Source: Robiginitomaculum sp.
Lineage (GTDB): Bacteria; Pseudomonadota; Alphaproteobacteria; Caulobacterales; Maricaulaceae
Direction of reading: 5' to 3'
NCBI GenBank assembly: GCA_002733805.1
Contig: NVXG01000043.1
Location: forward strand, 1-42,198
DNA length: 42,198 nucleotides
Shown one piece after another: positions 8,055-17,185 of this stretch (positions are counted from its first letter, which is position 1; each line of letters starts with the position of its first letter). Made by a program: the position numbers and the translations under genes. The notes beneath the pieces were generated by a model, which saw only the letters and a program-made list of their open reading frames with translations, ran no database searches and was not told the origin of the DNA.

Positions 8055-9289
8055 CGGGCACCAGCCAAGGGAAAACACGGCTCGCCGCGATTGACCAAAG
8101 CCATACAAGCTGCGGTTGCGCCCTTTTGTGCCAAGCCCCTGAATCTGGCCCGAAACAGAGTTTTTCCACTGCGATCTGCTGATTCAACCACCGGCAATGC
8201 TTTGCCCAATGTGGGTAAGAATAGCTTGCTGACCGCCTGCAATCTGGCTTCGGCTTGGCCGCGATCCGAATAGGCACCGACCTGAATCAACCATTGATCC
8301 ATGGGAGCCATTCCGGTGGCGATGGGCAGGGCGGCGAGGTCCTGATCTTCGATGATGATGCGAACCCCGCGTTTTGCGGCAGAACCTTGTTCGATTTGCC
8401 CGGGCAACCCAGCTGGCGGCTGAACGGGGTTGGGTTTCAGTGGCTCGATGCCAACCAATGGATGAGCCAAAGCCAGCAAGGATTTTCGGCGCTCGAGTTC
8501 TGAAAATGCTGCTTCTATCAAATCGGTGGCGTGCGAATCTCTTTGGGTGGCGGTGGCCCCACCAAAGACAACGACAATCACCCGCTGCCCATTGCGTTCG
8601 GCGGTGACCGCGATGTTATAGCCTGAGGCGTTGGTATAGCCGGTTTTCAAGCCGTCGACCCCAGATATGCGGCCCAGTAACGAGTTGTGATTGCCATAAC
8701 TCTTTTTGCTATACACGAACTTTTCGAGTGAGAAATAGCGAAAGTAATCTGGGAAGTCCTTGTGGATGGCGGCAGCCAGCACTGCCATATCGCTGGCGGT
8801 CGAAACTTGGCGTTTGTCAGGCAGGCCCGAGCCATTGGCAAACCGGGTGCGGGGCATCCCCAATAATTGTGCGGTCTGTGTCATGCGTCGGCCAAATTTG
8901 GATTCGCCGCCGGCCAGCCGTTCGGCAACGACGATGGCCACATCATTGGCGCTTTTAGTAACCAGAGCCCGAATGGCATTTTCCACGGTAATGGTTTTGC
9001 CCGCGACCAGCCCCAGTTTTGATGGTTTGGCCTTGGCTGCTTTTGCGCTGATCCGCAAAGGATCATCCAGCCCGATTTCCCCGCGCTCAATGGCATCGAA
9101 TAATAGGTACAGGGTCATGACCTTGCTTAACGATGCTGGATAACGCAACTGATCGGCATGGCGGGCGTGCAGCACCTCTCCGGTGCTCTCGACCACGGCA
9201 ATAGAGGCATAGCGCTCAATCGGCCCTGCCAGCCCAATGGCTGGGTGGAGCAACATCAAAATCGCAATGAAAAAGCTGTGCAGGCGCAA
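8051..9289 (-). CDS. D-alanyl-D-alanine carboxypeptidase (S11 penicillin-binding protein) with SPOR domain
   Basis: This is a class-C low-molecular-mass penicillin-binding protein that trims D-Ala from periplasmic peptidoglycan stem peptides. Counting from the TTG at 9287-9289, it has the three active-site motifs: S-x-x-K at 53-56 (in PASLSKVMT), S-A-N at 113-115 and K-T-G at 215-217 (in LKTGYT). A C-terminal SPOR domain (DQWLIQVGAYSDRGQAEARL) should bind denuded glycan at the division site. I prefer TTG 9289 because GGGGA lies six bases upstream and it gives a clean signal peptide (MRLHSFFIAILMLLHPAIGLA). An ATG at 9367 would add 26 residues and remains possible. It is divergent from clpS. 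Confidence 0.9.
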   Translation of the reverse strand: MRLHSFFIAILMLLHPAIGLAGPIERYASIAVVESTGEVLHARHADQLRYPASLSKVMTLYLLFDAIERGEIGLDDPLRISAKAAKAKPSKLGLVAGKTITVENAIRALVTKSANDVAIVVAERLAGGESKFGRRMTQTAQLLGMPRTRFANGSGLPDKRQVSTASDMAVLAAAIHKDFPDYFRYFSLEKFVYSKKSYGNHNSLLGRISGVDGLKTGYTNASGYNIAVTAERNGQRVIVVVFGGATATQRDSHATDLIEAAFSELERRKSLLALAHPLVGIEPLKPNPVQPPAGLPGQIEQGSAAKRGVRIIIEDQDLAALPIATGMAPMDQWLIQVGAYSDRGQAEARLQAVSKLFLPTLGKALPVVESADRSGKTLFRARFRGLAQKGATAACMALVNRGEPCFPLAGAR

Positions 9290-9454
9290 TGGAATTTCCC
9301 CGGTGAGCAGTGATTTTAGTCGTTTTATCGTTTCACAAGGGTAAATGGAGATTGGTAAATTGTGCATAATTGCCAAAAAAATGCCGTCTTCCCCTTCCAA
9401 AGTTGATCCAGCAACATAATGTTAGAGAAGAACAACCCCTTTTGCATGAGGCCG

Positions 9455-9835
9455 ATGAACCGTAAAATGACCAAAAAAGACCAAACCCCACCGGGAAGAA
9501 ACCCGGATCAAGGTCAAGATCGCAAGTTTGCACCGGACGATCCCCAGACCGGTGTGGTGGAAAAAACCGAAATACACACCAAGCGGCCCAGCATGTACAA
9601 GGTGTTGCTGCTCAATGACGATTATACGCCCATGGAATTTGTGGTTCATTTATTGCGTGAAGTCTTTCACCGAACCGAAGAAGAAGCCGTTCGCATCATG
9701 CTCAGCGTCCATCAGGACGGCATTGGCATCTGCGGTGTATATTCGTTTGAAGTTGCCGAAACAAAGGTCGCCCAAGTGGTTTCTGCGGCTCGCCATTCTG
9801 AACATCCCCTGCAATGTACCATGGAGAAGGCATAG
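9455..9835 (+). CDS. clpS: ATP-dependent Clp protease adaptor ClpS
   Basis: ClpS binds N-end-rule substrates (Leu, Phe, Trp or Tyr at the N-terminus) and hands them to ClpA-ClpP. The core is unmistakable: [20 protein letters not shown] holds the N-D-D pocket residues, followed by the helix [17 protein letters not shown], then [12 protein letters not shown]. About 45 unstructured polar residues precede the core, as usual. Several in-frame starts exist (9419, 9446, 9455, 9467). I use 9455 because a GAGG stretch lies just before it, but the exact start is uncertain. The clpA gene begins 12 bases after the stop, so the two form an operon. Confidence 0.93.
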   Translation: MNRKMTKKDQTPPGRNPDQGQDRKFAPDDPQTGVVEKTEIHTKRPSMYKVLLLNDDYTPMEFVVHLLREVFHRTEEEAVRIMLSVHQDGIGICGVYSFEVAETKVAQVVSAARHSEHPLQCTMEKA

Positions 9836-9847
9836 CGCCGTAACATC

Positions 9848-12175
9848 ATGCCATCATTTACAACGTCTTTGGAAGAAACCCTGCACCGCGCTGTTGCTGC
9901 GGCCAACTCTCGCCAACATGAATTGGTGACCTTGGAGCATTTATTGCTGGCGCTGCTCGATGATCAGGACGCGACAGAGGTTCTAGTGGCTTGTGATGCG
10001 GATATTCTGGCACTGCGCGGCGAGTTGATTGATTTCCTAGAAGATGAAATGGGCCAACTGGTCGTTGAAAAAGAGGAAAATGGCGCGCGCCCGACTTCGG
10101 CGTTTCAACGGGTAATTCAGCGCGCGGTCATTCATGTGCAATCATCAGGCAATGGTGATGTCAGCGGGGCCAACGTGCTGGTTGCCTTGTTTGCGGAACG
10201 CGAAAGCCATGCGGTTTATTATTTGCACGAGCAGGATATCACCCGGTTTGATGTGGTCAGCTATATTTCCCACGGGATCGCCAATGAAGACGGTGCGGAT
10301 TTCAACCCAAGTTCAGACGAGCCCGAAGAGGGCGAGGAGCGCGGCCGCAAGCCAAGCGCACTGGAAAGCTATTGTGTAGATCTCAATCAGAAAGCAAAGG
10401 ATGGCAAAATTGATCCGTTGATTGGTCGTGAGTCCGAGGTTGAACGGTGCATGCAAGTATTGTGCAGGCGACGCAAAAATAACCCGTTATTGGTCGGCGA
10501 TCCGGGTGTGGGTAAAACCGCTATTGCCGAAGGGATCGCCCGCAAAATTGTGCATGGCGAGGTGCCGGAAGTATTGGCTGGTGCAACCATTTTTTCACTG
10601 GATATGGGCAGTTTGCTGGCGGGTACCCGCTATCGTGGTGACTTTGAAGAACGCTTGAAAACCGTTCTAAAGGAGTTGGAAGATCATGAGGATTCAATCC
10701 TGTTCATCGACGAAATCCATACCATTATCGGAGCCGGTGCGACCTCTGGCGGTGCGCTGGATGCCTCCAATTTATTGAAGCCTGCCCTGCAAAACGGAAC
10801 TCTGCGTTGCATGGGTTCAACTAGCTATAAAGAACACCGCCAACACTTTGAAAAGGATCGGGCTTTGGCCCGGCGCTTCCAGAAGATTGATGTGGTGGAA
10901 CCGAGCATTCCTGATGCCATTAAAATCATGCAAGGCCTGAAGCCATATTTCGAAGATTTTCACGAAATTCGCTATACGCTGGATTCGATTAAAGCTGCGG
11001 TTGAACTATCGGCCCGACATCTGACTGACCGCAAATTACCGGACAAGGCAATTGATGTCATTGACGAAGTCGGAGCCAGACAGCGTTTGTTGCCAAAATC
11101 CCGCCGCAAGAAAACCATTGGGGTTAAGGACGTTGAGGACATCATTGCCCGCATGGCGCGGATCCCACCCAAAACCGTCAACAAATCTGATGAAGCCGCC
11201 TTGAAATCTCTGGATACGGATTTGAAACGTGTGGTGTTTGGTCAGGACGCGGCGATTGAGCAAGTATCGGCTGCGATCAAGATGGCCCGGGCTGGTTTGC
11301 GGGAACCGTTAAAACCAATCGGCTGTTATTTGTTTTCCGGTCCAACCGGGGTCGGCAAAACCGAAGTTGCCCGGCAACTGGCTTCGGTTATGGGTGTCGA
11401 ATTGCTACGGTTTGATATGTCGGAATACATGGAACGACATTCGGTTTCGCGTCTTATTGGCGCGCCTCCAGGGTATGTTGGCTATGATCAGGGTGGATTG
11501 CTAACCGATAAGGTCGATAAACATCCACACTGCGTGCTGTTGCTCGATGAGATCGAAAAGGCTCACCCGGATATATTCAACATTCTGTTGCAGGTGATGG
11601 ATAATGGCGTGCTGACTGACAATAATGGCAAGTCGATTGATTTTCGCAATGTAATCCTGATCATGACCACAAATGCCGGTGCGTCGGATGCGGCCAAAAA
11701 CTCTATCGGATTTGGTCGCGGCAAACGTGATGGTGAAAACGAAGAGGCGATCAAACGGCTGTTTACGCCGGAATTTCGCAATCGGTTGGATGATATTGTC
11801 GATTTTTCACCGCTGGATATTGAAAGCATTCACCGGGTTGTTGATAAATTCATGTTGGAACTCGAATTGCAGCTTGAAGATCGCGGTGTCAGCTTTGAGC
11901 TTAGCCCAGCCGCCCGCAAATGGTTGGCCGAGAAGGGCTATGACGAAAATTATGGCGCGCGGCCATTATCCAGAACCATCCAAAATCATGTCAAAAAACC
12001 CTTGTCGGATGCTATTTTGTTCGGTGATTTAAAAAATGGCGGGCTGGTCAAGATTGATATAGACCCGAAAAATGCAGACAAGCTGGCCTTTTCGTTGTTT
12101 CCCGAAGGGCCCAAGCGAAAATCAGGTAAAAAACCCAGTCGGCAAACCAAAAAGAAACCGGTTCGAAGCAAGTGA
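9848..12175 (+). CDS. clpA: ATP-dependent Clp protease ATPase subunit ClpA
   Basis: This gene encodes 775 residues, the normal length. It is the hexameric unfoldase that feeds substrates to ClpP. It has an N-terminal double Clp repeat (about 1-140) that docks ClpS. The first AAA+ module has Walker A GDPGVGKTA (217-225) and Walker B ILFIDEIHT; the second has GPTGVGKT (498-505) and LLLDEIEKAHPDI. The loop with N-S-I-G-F before FTPEFRNRLDDIVDF is the ClpP-docking I-G-F/L loop, which confirms ClpA rather than ClpB. The C-terminal tail is Lys-rich. The next gene starts inside its stop codon (GTGA), so an ACT-domain protein is cotranslated with it. No clpP lies in the window. Confidence 0.97.
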   Translation: MPSFTTSLEETLHRAVAAANSRQHELVTLEHLLLALLDDQDATEVLVACDADILALRGELIDFLEDEMGQLVVEKEENGARPTSAFQRVIQRAVIHVQSSGNGDVSGANVLVALFAERESHAVYYLHEQDITRFDVVSYISHGIANEDGADFNPSSDEPEEGEERGRKPSALESYCVDLNQKAKDGKIDPLIGRESEVERCMQVLCRRRKNNPLLVGDPGVGKTAIAEGIARKIVHGEVPEVLAGATIFSLDMGSLLAGTRYRGDFEERLKTVLKELEDHEDSILFIDEIHTIIGAGATSGGALDASNLLKPALQNGTLRCMGSTSYKEHRQHFEKDRALARRFQKIDVVEPSIPDAIKIMQGLKPYFEDFHEIRYTLDSIKAAVELSARHLTDRKLPDKAIDVIDEVGARQRLLPKSRRKKTIGVKDVEDIIARMARIPPKTVNKSDEAALKSLDTDLKRVVFGQDAAIEQVSAAIKMARAGLREPLKPIGCYLFSGPTGVGKTEVARQLASVMGVELLRFDMSEYMERHSVSRLIGAPPGYVGYDQGGLLTDKVDKHPHCVLLLDEIEKAHPDIFNILLQVMDNGVLTDNNGKSIDFRNVILIMTTNAGASDAAKNSIGFGRGKRDGENEEAIKRLFTPEFRNRLDDIVDFSPLDIESIHRVVDKFMLELELQLEDRGVSFELSPAARKWLAEKGYDENYGARPLSRTIQNHVKKPLSDAILFGDLKNGGLVKIDIDPKNADKLAFSLFPEGPKRKSGKKPSRQTKKKPVRSK

Positions 12176-12558
12176 ACAAACTGCCGTTGGCACTATTGCC
12201 TGACGAATATGCGGTCTGCCAGTTACAACACTGGAGCCAAGCCCCGGATGGTACAGGTGAGGCGCTCTATTGCCTTACGCAAACCTCAGGTGAGGTATCT
12301 TTGGTTTGTCGGCAGGCTATTGCGCCAGAAAAGGCAAAAATCGAGCCGGACTGGCGCGCCTTTGTGGTGCAGGGCAAACTGGATTTCGCGTTGATTGGTA
12401 TTTTGGCCAAATTGACCACTGCATTGGCCGATCATGGCGTTTCGGTGTTTGCCATTTCGACATTTGATACGGACTATCTATTGGTTCGAACGGCTGACGT
12501 GGAAAAAGCAAAATTGGCCTTGGCCAAGGTCGCCGAGATTGACCAAAGTCAGGGTTGA
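12172..12558 (+). CDS. ACT-domain protein
   Basis: This gene encodes 128 residues. Residues about 60-125 (FVVQGKLDFALIGILAKLTTALADHGVSVFAISTFDTDYLLVR) form an ACT fold of the kind found in small stand-alone proteins related to the CASTOR-type ACT domains. The N-terminal half resembles the first ACT-like half of that family. ACT domains bind amino acids or similar small ligands; the ligand here is unknown. The GTG start at 12172 overlaps the clpA stop by four bases, so it belongs to the clpS-clpA transcript. Its 3' end overlaps the convergent carbonic anhydrase gene by ten bases. Confidence 0.75.
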   Translation: MNKLPLALLPDEYAVCQLQHWSQAPDGTGEALYCLTQTSGEVSLVCRQAIAPEKAKIEPDWRAFVVQGKLDFALIGILAKLTTALADHGVSVFAISTFDTDYLLVRTADVEKAKLALAKVAEIDQSQG

Positions 12559-13184
12559 ACAAACTGACCCAAATCGGCGTCATATACCCATAATTCACCG
12601 CTTGAAATATCAAACCAACCGCCGTGCAATTGTAGTTTTCCTTGGGCTTCGCGCTGCCTGACCGCCGGGAAGGTTCGAAGATTATCAATCGAGCGAATGA
12701 TCGAAGCCCGCTCCAAGGCTAATTGCTGCTCGGCCGGAGCAAGGTCTGGTGCGGCCAATACCTTTTGCGTGGAAGGGGTCAGCAAATCCATCCAATTGCC
12801 GATGAAATCGCCCGGCTCTCGGGACCCGGACGGAGAGGCTAACGCGGCAGCAATCCCCCCGCATCTGCCATGTCCCATTACTAAAATGTGCTTCACTTTG
12901 AGCGTGGTTACTGCAAATTCTAAGGCGGCCGATGTGGAATGATGCTGGCCATCTGGTTTTCGTGGCGGGATCATATTTGCTACATTTCGGATGACGAATA
13001 TCTCGCCGGGTCGGGTGTTGAAAATGGTTTCGGGTCCGGCCCTAGAATCACAACAGGCAATGACCAGAATCTCTGGCGTCTGCCCTTTTTCAGCCAGCAC
13101 CTTATATCGTTTGTTTTCCTGAAAAAAATGATTTTTCCGAAAGGCGGCATATCCGGTCAACAAGGAAAGTGGGAAATTGGTCAT
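12549..13184 (-). CDS. Beta-class carbonic anhydrase
   Basis: This gene encodes 211 residues. It interconverts CO2 and bicarbonate in the cytoplasm. The zinc-site residues are in place: Cys44, Asp46 and Arg48 in ACCDSR, then His105 and Cys108 in MGHGRCGG. The conserved RNVAN (66-70), the ALEFAV helix and the C-terminal LQLHGGWFDISSGELWVYD are typical of the bacterial plant-type clade. There is no signal peptide. The ATG at 13182-13184 is the only early start. It lies 56 bases beyond the end of the type Vd autotransporter gene on the same strand, so the two could share a transcript. Confidence 0.94.
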   Translation of the reverse strand: MTNFPLSLLTGYAAFRKNHFFQENKRYKVLAEKGQTPEILVIACCDSRAGPETIFNTRPGEIFVIRNVANMIPPRKPDGQHHSTSAALEFAVTTLKVKHILVMGHGRCGGIAAALASPSGSREPGDFIGNWMDLLTPSTQKVLAAPDLAPAEQQLALERASIIRSIDNLRTFPAVRQREAQGKLQLHGGWFDISSGELWVYDADLGQFVQP

Positions 13185-13240
13185 GGTTAAAATTACCGAA
13201 TTCTTTCAGGACGATCAACGGCAAACTAATGGCATTCAGC

Positions 13241-15448
13241 CTAAAAAGTCTGCCCAACGAACAGATAGACACTGGTATCGCCGTGTTCGGTAATGCCAGT
13301 AGCCAGATAAACCGGACCAATTGGCGTAGGAGCGGCGATAAAGACGCTGCCCGCTTTGGTCATATTGGAAAACCGAATATCTTCCAGCCGTTCGAATACA
13401 TTGCCGGCTTCCAGCGAAAACCCAAGGTATAGCGGCCAAGAGATCAATCCGGTTGTATCAGTTACCGGGCGGTACCAGACCAATGAGCCAAATGCCTTGT
13501 GATTGCCAAGGCGGGAGAAGGGAGCAAGACCGGATAACTCCAGGAACCCGCCCAGGCTTTGAGAACCAATGCCGCCTGCTTCCAGATCAAGAGCCAATCC
13601 TGCTTCTACATTGGGGATTAAAGTTCCACCGGCAAATGGCATGGCATGGCTCAACTGAAAGGATAGGGTTTTGTCTTCAAATGTATTGAAATCCCCAGTC
13701 AGTGAAGCATCAAACTTGATTTCCCCTCGCCACCCAGTTGCTGGAAAGGATAAACTGTCGAAGGTGTCCAAGCGAAAACCGGCAAACATGTCGGTGGATT
13801 TTTCTGATTGTTTGGGAAAGCCGACAAAGCCAATGGAGCGTTCAATTCGGGTCCAACTGTGCTCTATCCCGACCCTGAATTCCCCAATTCGACCGACTGT
13901 TTTACCCAAAGCTGCTTGAATGGATAAATTATCGAACCGAAGCTCTCCAACCGAGGTATTGGTGTCGTCAAACAATGCAAAATTGGTTCGGATCGCATCT
14001 AAACCTGCTGAGACAAACCAATCTTGTCGCGCAGTAAGGGGTTGGTACCATTCAGTGGACAACCCCGGATCATTGCCAATACGCAAGACCGAGCGCCATT
14101 CCGCGCCCAATCGGTTCAGATTGCGCCGTGTGTAACTGACTTGCGCGTTAAAAGCGCCTTCGTTTTCGAAATTGCTTTGCATGGCAAATCCGAAACGCAA
14201 GAACCCGTCACCAGCGGCTTGTTCCTGCAAGCTAAGCTGCAAGTGAGTGCCATCTTCTTGTTCGATCAAGCGGTAGTCCACCCGGCTGAACAGATCATAG
14301 CCATAAAGGTCGGTGATATCTTTGGCCAATTGCTGCTGGTCCAATGGCGCATTGTCTTCAATGTGAAGATTGGCCCAGATCAATTCATCAGAGGTGCTGG
14401 TTTGATTATCCAGTTCAATGGCGACAATAAATGGAGTCGTTGCAATTGTGGTAATTCCCGCCACTGGTGCGGTTTTGATGGCTCTGGCCAGATTTTGGAG
14501 TTGCGGCAATACTGCATCGACGGCTTGTCGGCCAACCAGCACCAGCTCGTTACCTTTTTCGAAATCAATCGGCGAAAACCCGGTCAAATCCGGTTTGATC
14601 AAAATATCAATCTCAGTCAAACCTTCGAGTTCTATTTCGGCTTGCTGCAAGGTAATGAACGCGGCTAATTGCCCAACCACGTCAAACACATTGTTGATAT
14701 CAGCCGCTAGCTTGGGTGGACGGGATAGATCAACCGCAATGATGATGTCGGCCCCCATTTGCCGGGCGATGCTGATCGGTAAATTATTGGCCAACCCGCC
14801 ATCAACCAACAGGTGATCGCCGATCTGTACCGGCGGCAATATACCGGGAACCGCCATGGAAGCGAACACAGCGCGGGTTAAGTCGCCTTCTGATAAAATC
14901 ACGGTTTCCTTGTTTTCAAGATCTGTGGCAATGGCTTTGAATGGGCGATCCAAGTTTGAAAACCGTGCGCCGGGATTGCGGGTATTGATCAACCGGGTCA
15001 GCTCAAAATAAAGTTTTTGCCCTTCAATCGCCCCTCTGGGCAGTTTTAGGCCATCTTTGCCAATGCCAATTTTCAAGCGAATTGGAAAATCTACATCATC
15101 TTGCTTGCGACGAAAGTTTAGCCGGGAACGATGCGAGGCATCGGCAAACATATTTTCCCAGTCCAGATCATCAACCAAAACCGATAGCTCGGCACCAGAA
15201 TATCCAGACGTGTACGTAGCACCGACCACCGCGCCAATGGATGTGCCGACCACAATATCAGGCCGAATGCCTTCTTCTTCCAGACGTTGGATAATGCCTA
15301 CATGAGAGAGACCGAGTGCCCCGCCACCGCCCAATACCAACCCGATTTTTGGGCGAGTGGTTTGCGTGGAGTCGCTTGGCTGGGCCAATCCGGCCGGAGC
15401 TTGTGCCAGCATCAGGACCAATAAACAGACTAGGGAGCAAAATCGCAT
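13241..15448 (-). CDS. Patatin-like phospholipase of the type Vd autotransporter class (PlpD-like)
   Basis: This gene encodes 735 residues from ATG 15448; a TTG at 15466 would add six. A signal peptide (RFCSLVCLLVLMLAQAPAGLA) leads into a patatin domain with the oxyanion loop GLVLGGGGALG, nucleophile Ser70 in VGTSIGA, and catalytic Asp216 in VDGGLANN. Residues about 335-415 look like a single POTRA domain. The remaining 300 residues alternate as outer-membrane beta strands and end in VGQTF with a terminal Phe. This order (signal, patatin, POTRA, barrel) defines the type Vd secretion class, in which the barrel moves the lipase to the cell surface. Whether it is released is not visible. The lipid substrate is unknown. 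Confidence 0.88.
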   Translation of the reverse strand: MRFCSLVCLLVLMLAQAPAGLAQPSDSTQTTRPKIGLVLGGGGALGLSHVGIIQRLEEEGIRPDIVVGTSIGAVVGATYTSGYSGAELSVLVDDLDWENMFADASHRSRLNFRRKQDDVDFPIRLKIGIGKDGLKLPRGAIEGQKLYFELTRLINTRNPGARFSNLDRPFKAIATDLENKETVILSEGDLTRAVFASMAVPGILPPVQIGDHLLVDGGLANNLPISIARQMGADIIIAVDLSRPPKLAADINNVFDVVGQLAAFITLQQAEIELEGLTEIDILIKPDLTGFSPIDFEKGNELVLVGRQAVDAVLPQLQNLARAIKTAPVAGITTIATTPFIVAIELDNQTSTSDELIWANLHIEDNAPLDQQQLAKDITDLYGYDLFSRVDYRLIEQEDGTHLQLSLQEQAAGDGFLRFGFAMQSNFENEGAFNAQVSYTRRNLNRLGAEWRSVLRIGNDPGLSTEWYQPLTARQDWFVSAGLDAIRTNFALFDDTNTSVGELRFDNLSIQAALGKTVGRIGEFRVGIEHSWTRIERSIGFVGFPKQSEKSTDMFAGFRLDTFDSLSFPATGWRGEIKFDASLTGDFNTFEDKTLSFQLSHAMPFAGGTLIPNVEAGLALDLEAGGIGSQSLGGFLELSGLAPFSRLGNHKAFGSLVWYRPVTDTTGLISWPLYLGFSLEAGNVFERLEDIRFSNMTKAGSVFIAAPTPIGPVYLATGITEHGDTSVYLFVGQTF

Positions 15449-15513
15449 GATACACTCTGATAACAAACAGGTGGGTATCCTGTACCCGGGTACTGATTGC
15501 TAACCGGTAAAGT

Positions 15514-15960
15514 TCATCCGGCAGGTGTATCCAGTGCCGTAGCAATTTTGTCAGCTTGGGCCCGCAAAACTTGCATATCGGCCTGTTTCCCACGGCCATG
15601 GCGATCCATGGGCTGGTTGTCAAAGCGCGGAATAATATGAAAGTGCAGATGAAATACCGTTTGCCCAGCCGATTGGCCATTGAACTGGGTAATGATGATG
15701 CCATCGGGCGAAAATGCAGTTTCAACGGCTTTTGCAATGCGTTTTACGCCCTTGATCACATGGATCAGTTCGGCATCATCCGTATCCAGTAAATTCCGTC
15801 CGCCTTGTTTGGGGATGACCAGAGTGTGGGCTGGAGCTTGCGGAAATACATCCATAAATGACAATATATGCTCGTCTTCATATACTTTGCAGGCGGGAAT
15901 TTCACCGCGCAGGATTTTCGCAAATATATTGTCAGGATTATAACTGCCGGACAGACTCAT
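15514..15960 (-). CDS. HIT family nucleotide-binding protein
   Basis: This gene encodes 148 residues with the histidine-triad motif HLHFHII at 104-110 and the typical opening NIFAKILRGEIPACKVYEDE. HIT proteins of this Hint/HinT branch hydrolyse nucleoside phosphoramidates and adenylylated substrates. The chosen ATG at 15960 lies one base after the stop of the upstream FemAB-like gene, with GGAGAG about seven bases before it. The longer open frame from 16050 overlaps that gene and is not needed. It is the last gene of a RidA, FemAB-like, HIT operon, an order I recall from other alphaproteobacteria. Confidence 0.92.
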   Translation of the reverse strand: MSLSGSYNPDNIFAKILRGEIPACKVYEDEHILSFMDVFPQAPAHTLVIPKQGGRNLLDTDDAELIHVIKGVKRIAKAVETAFSPDGIIITQFNGQSAGQTVFHLHFHIIPRFDNQPMDRHGRGKQADMQVLRAQADKIATALDTPAG

Positions 15961-15961
15961 C

Positions 15962-17185
15962 TCACAACTCTCCATCATTTTGCGGCACGGTAAGCCAATC
16001 ACCCTCGTTGGTAAATGCGGCGCTTTGACGATAGGGCGAAAGGGCCGCACAAGCCGCTTGCTCCCTTCTCATCTCGAAAGTTTCTTCCTTCAGAAACCGT
16101 CCGACCGCATCGGCGAAACCGGGATCGGGCAAATGGTGCCAAGAATTGGTTAGAACCGGCAAGTAGCCCCGAGCCATTTTGTGGGCACCTTGGGCGCCAG
16201 CCTCTACCCTTGATAATTTCATGGCAATTGCCGCCTCGATGGCACGGTGATAGCACAGCTCGAAATGCAAACTGTCATGGTGTTCTGTGCAGCCCCAATA
16301 ACGGCCGTACAGGCAATCTCCACCGATAAAATTGAGCGCGCCAGCAACCCATTGCCCATCACGTCGAGCCAGGATCAACAAAATATGCTGCGCCATGGAT
16401 TGCCCAATCAGTTCAAAAAAAGTTCGGTTCAAATAGGGCGTGCCCCACTTTCTGGCCCCGGTGTCCAGATAAAACCCAAAGAATGCATCCCAATGTTCCG
16501 AGGTTAATTGGTTACCAGAAAATGATATTATATCAACATCTTGATTGGCTTTCTTGCGCTCAGACCGTAAGGCCTTTCGTTTGCGCGAAGTCAAGGTTGC
16601 CAAAAATTCTTCATAATCAGCATATCTGGGATTTGGAAAGTGAAATTGCAAACCCTTGCGTTGCATCCATTTGGCTTGCTTGAAACTTTTGGTTTCTTGT
16701 TCTCGGGCAAACGTGATGTGGGCTGATGATGCCCCAAAGCGCGAAGTCAGCTCCTGCACCGCATCAATCAAGGCGCTGCAAATGGTTGGGTCGGAGCTGA
16801 GCAATCGAGGGCCGGCAACTGGTGTGAACGGGATGGAGGATTGTAATTTTGGGTAATAACTCCCGCCGGCCTGCTCGAAGGCTGCGGCCCAGCCATGATC
16901 AAAAACATACTCACCTTGCGAATGGCTTTTGAGGTAAAGCGGCATCGCACCGACGATCTGGCCGTCGGTATTTTTTGCAATCACATGAACCGGCATCCAA
17001 CCGGTCTCGGCGCTCACGCTGCCCGACTGTTCTAATGCCAGCAAAAAGGCGTGGGCAATAAATGGATCAAATGGTTGCTGCGGTGGGTTGGCCAATGCAT
17101 CCCATGCACCGGGATCCATCTCGCTGATCGAGCGAAGGACGCTGATCTGGATCGCATTGTCGGCAGGGGGCGTTTGCTCAGTCAA
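15962..17185 (-). CDS. FemAB-like GNAT-fold protein (DUF482 / PF04339 family)
   Basis: This gene encodes about 407 residues. Hallmarks are WDALANPP then FLLALEQSGSVSAETGW near the N-terminus, a middle block VFDHGWAAAFEQAGGSYYPK then FTPVAGPR, and later FYLDTGARKWGTPYLNR and VEAGAQGAHKMARGYLPV. This is the family often annotated as peptidogalycan biosynthesis or GNAT acyltransferase; I know of no settled substrate. The frame is open to 17284, which would overlap ridA by about 100 bases. I use the TTG at 17183-17185, which overlaps the ridA stop slightly, but the start is uncertain. The HIT gene follows after one base. Confidence 0.85.
   Translation of the reverse strand: MTEQTPPADNAIQISVLRSISEMDPGAWDALANPPQQPFDPFIAHAFLLALEQSGSVSAETGWMPVHVIAKNTDGQIVGAMPLYLKSHSQGEYVFDHGWAAAFEQAGGSYYPKLQSSIPFTPVAGPRLLSSDPTICSALIDAVQELTSRFGASSAHITFAREQETKSFKQAKWMQRKGLQFHFPNPRYADYEEFLATLTSRKRKALRSERKKANQDVDIISFSGNQLTSEHWDAFFGFYLDTGARKWGTPYLNRTFFELIGQSMAQHILLILARRDGQWVAGALNFIGGDCLYGRYWGCTEHHDSLHFELCYHRAIEAAIAMKLSRVEAGAQGAHKMARGYLPVLTNSWHHLPDPGFADAVGRFLKEETFEMRREQAACAALSPYRQSAAFTNEGDWLTVPQNDGEL

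Noticed and set aside
14024..14668. 214-residue plus-strand frame inside the autotransporter gene
   Set aside because: It is antisense to a well-supported patatin/barrel frame and shows no domain.
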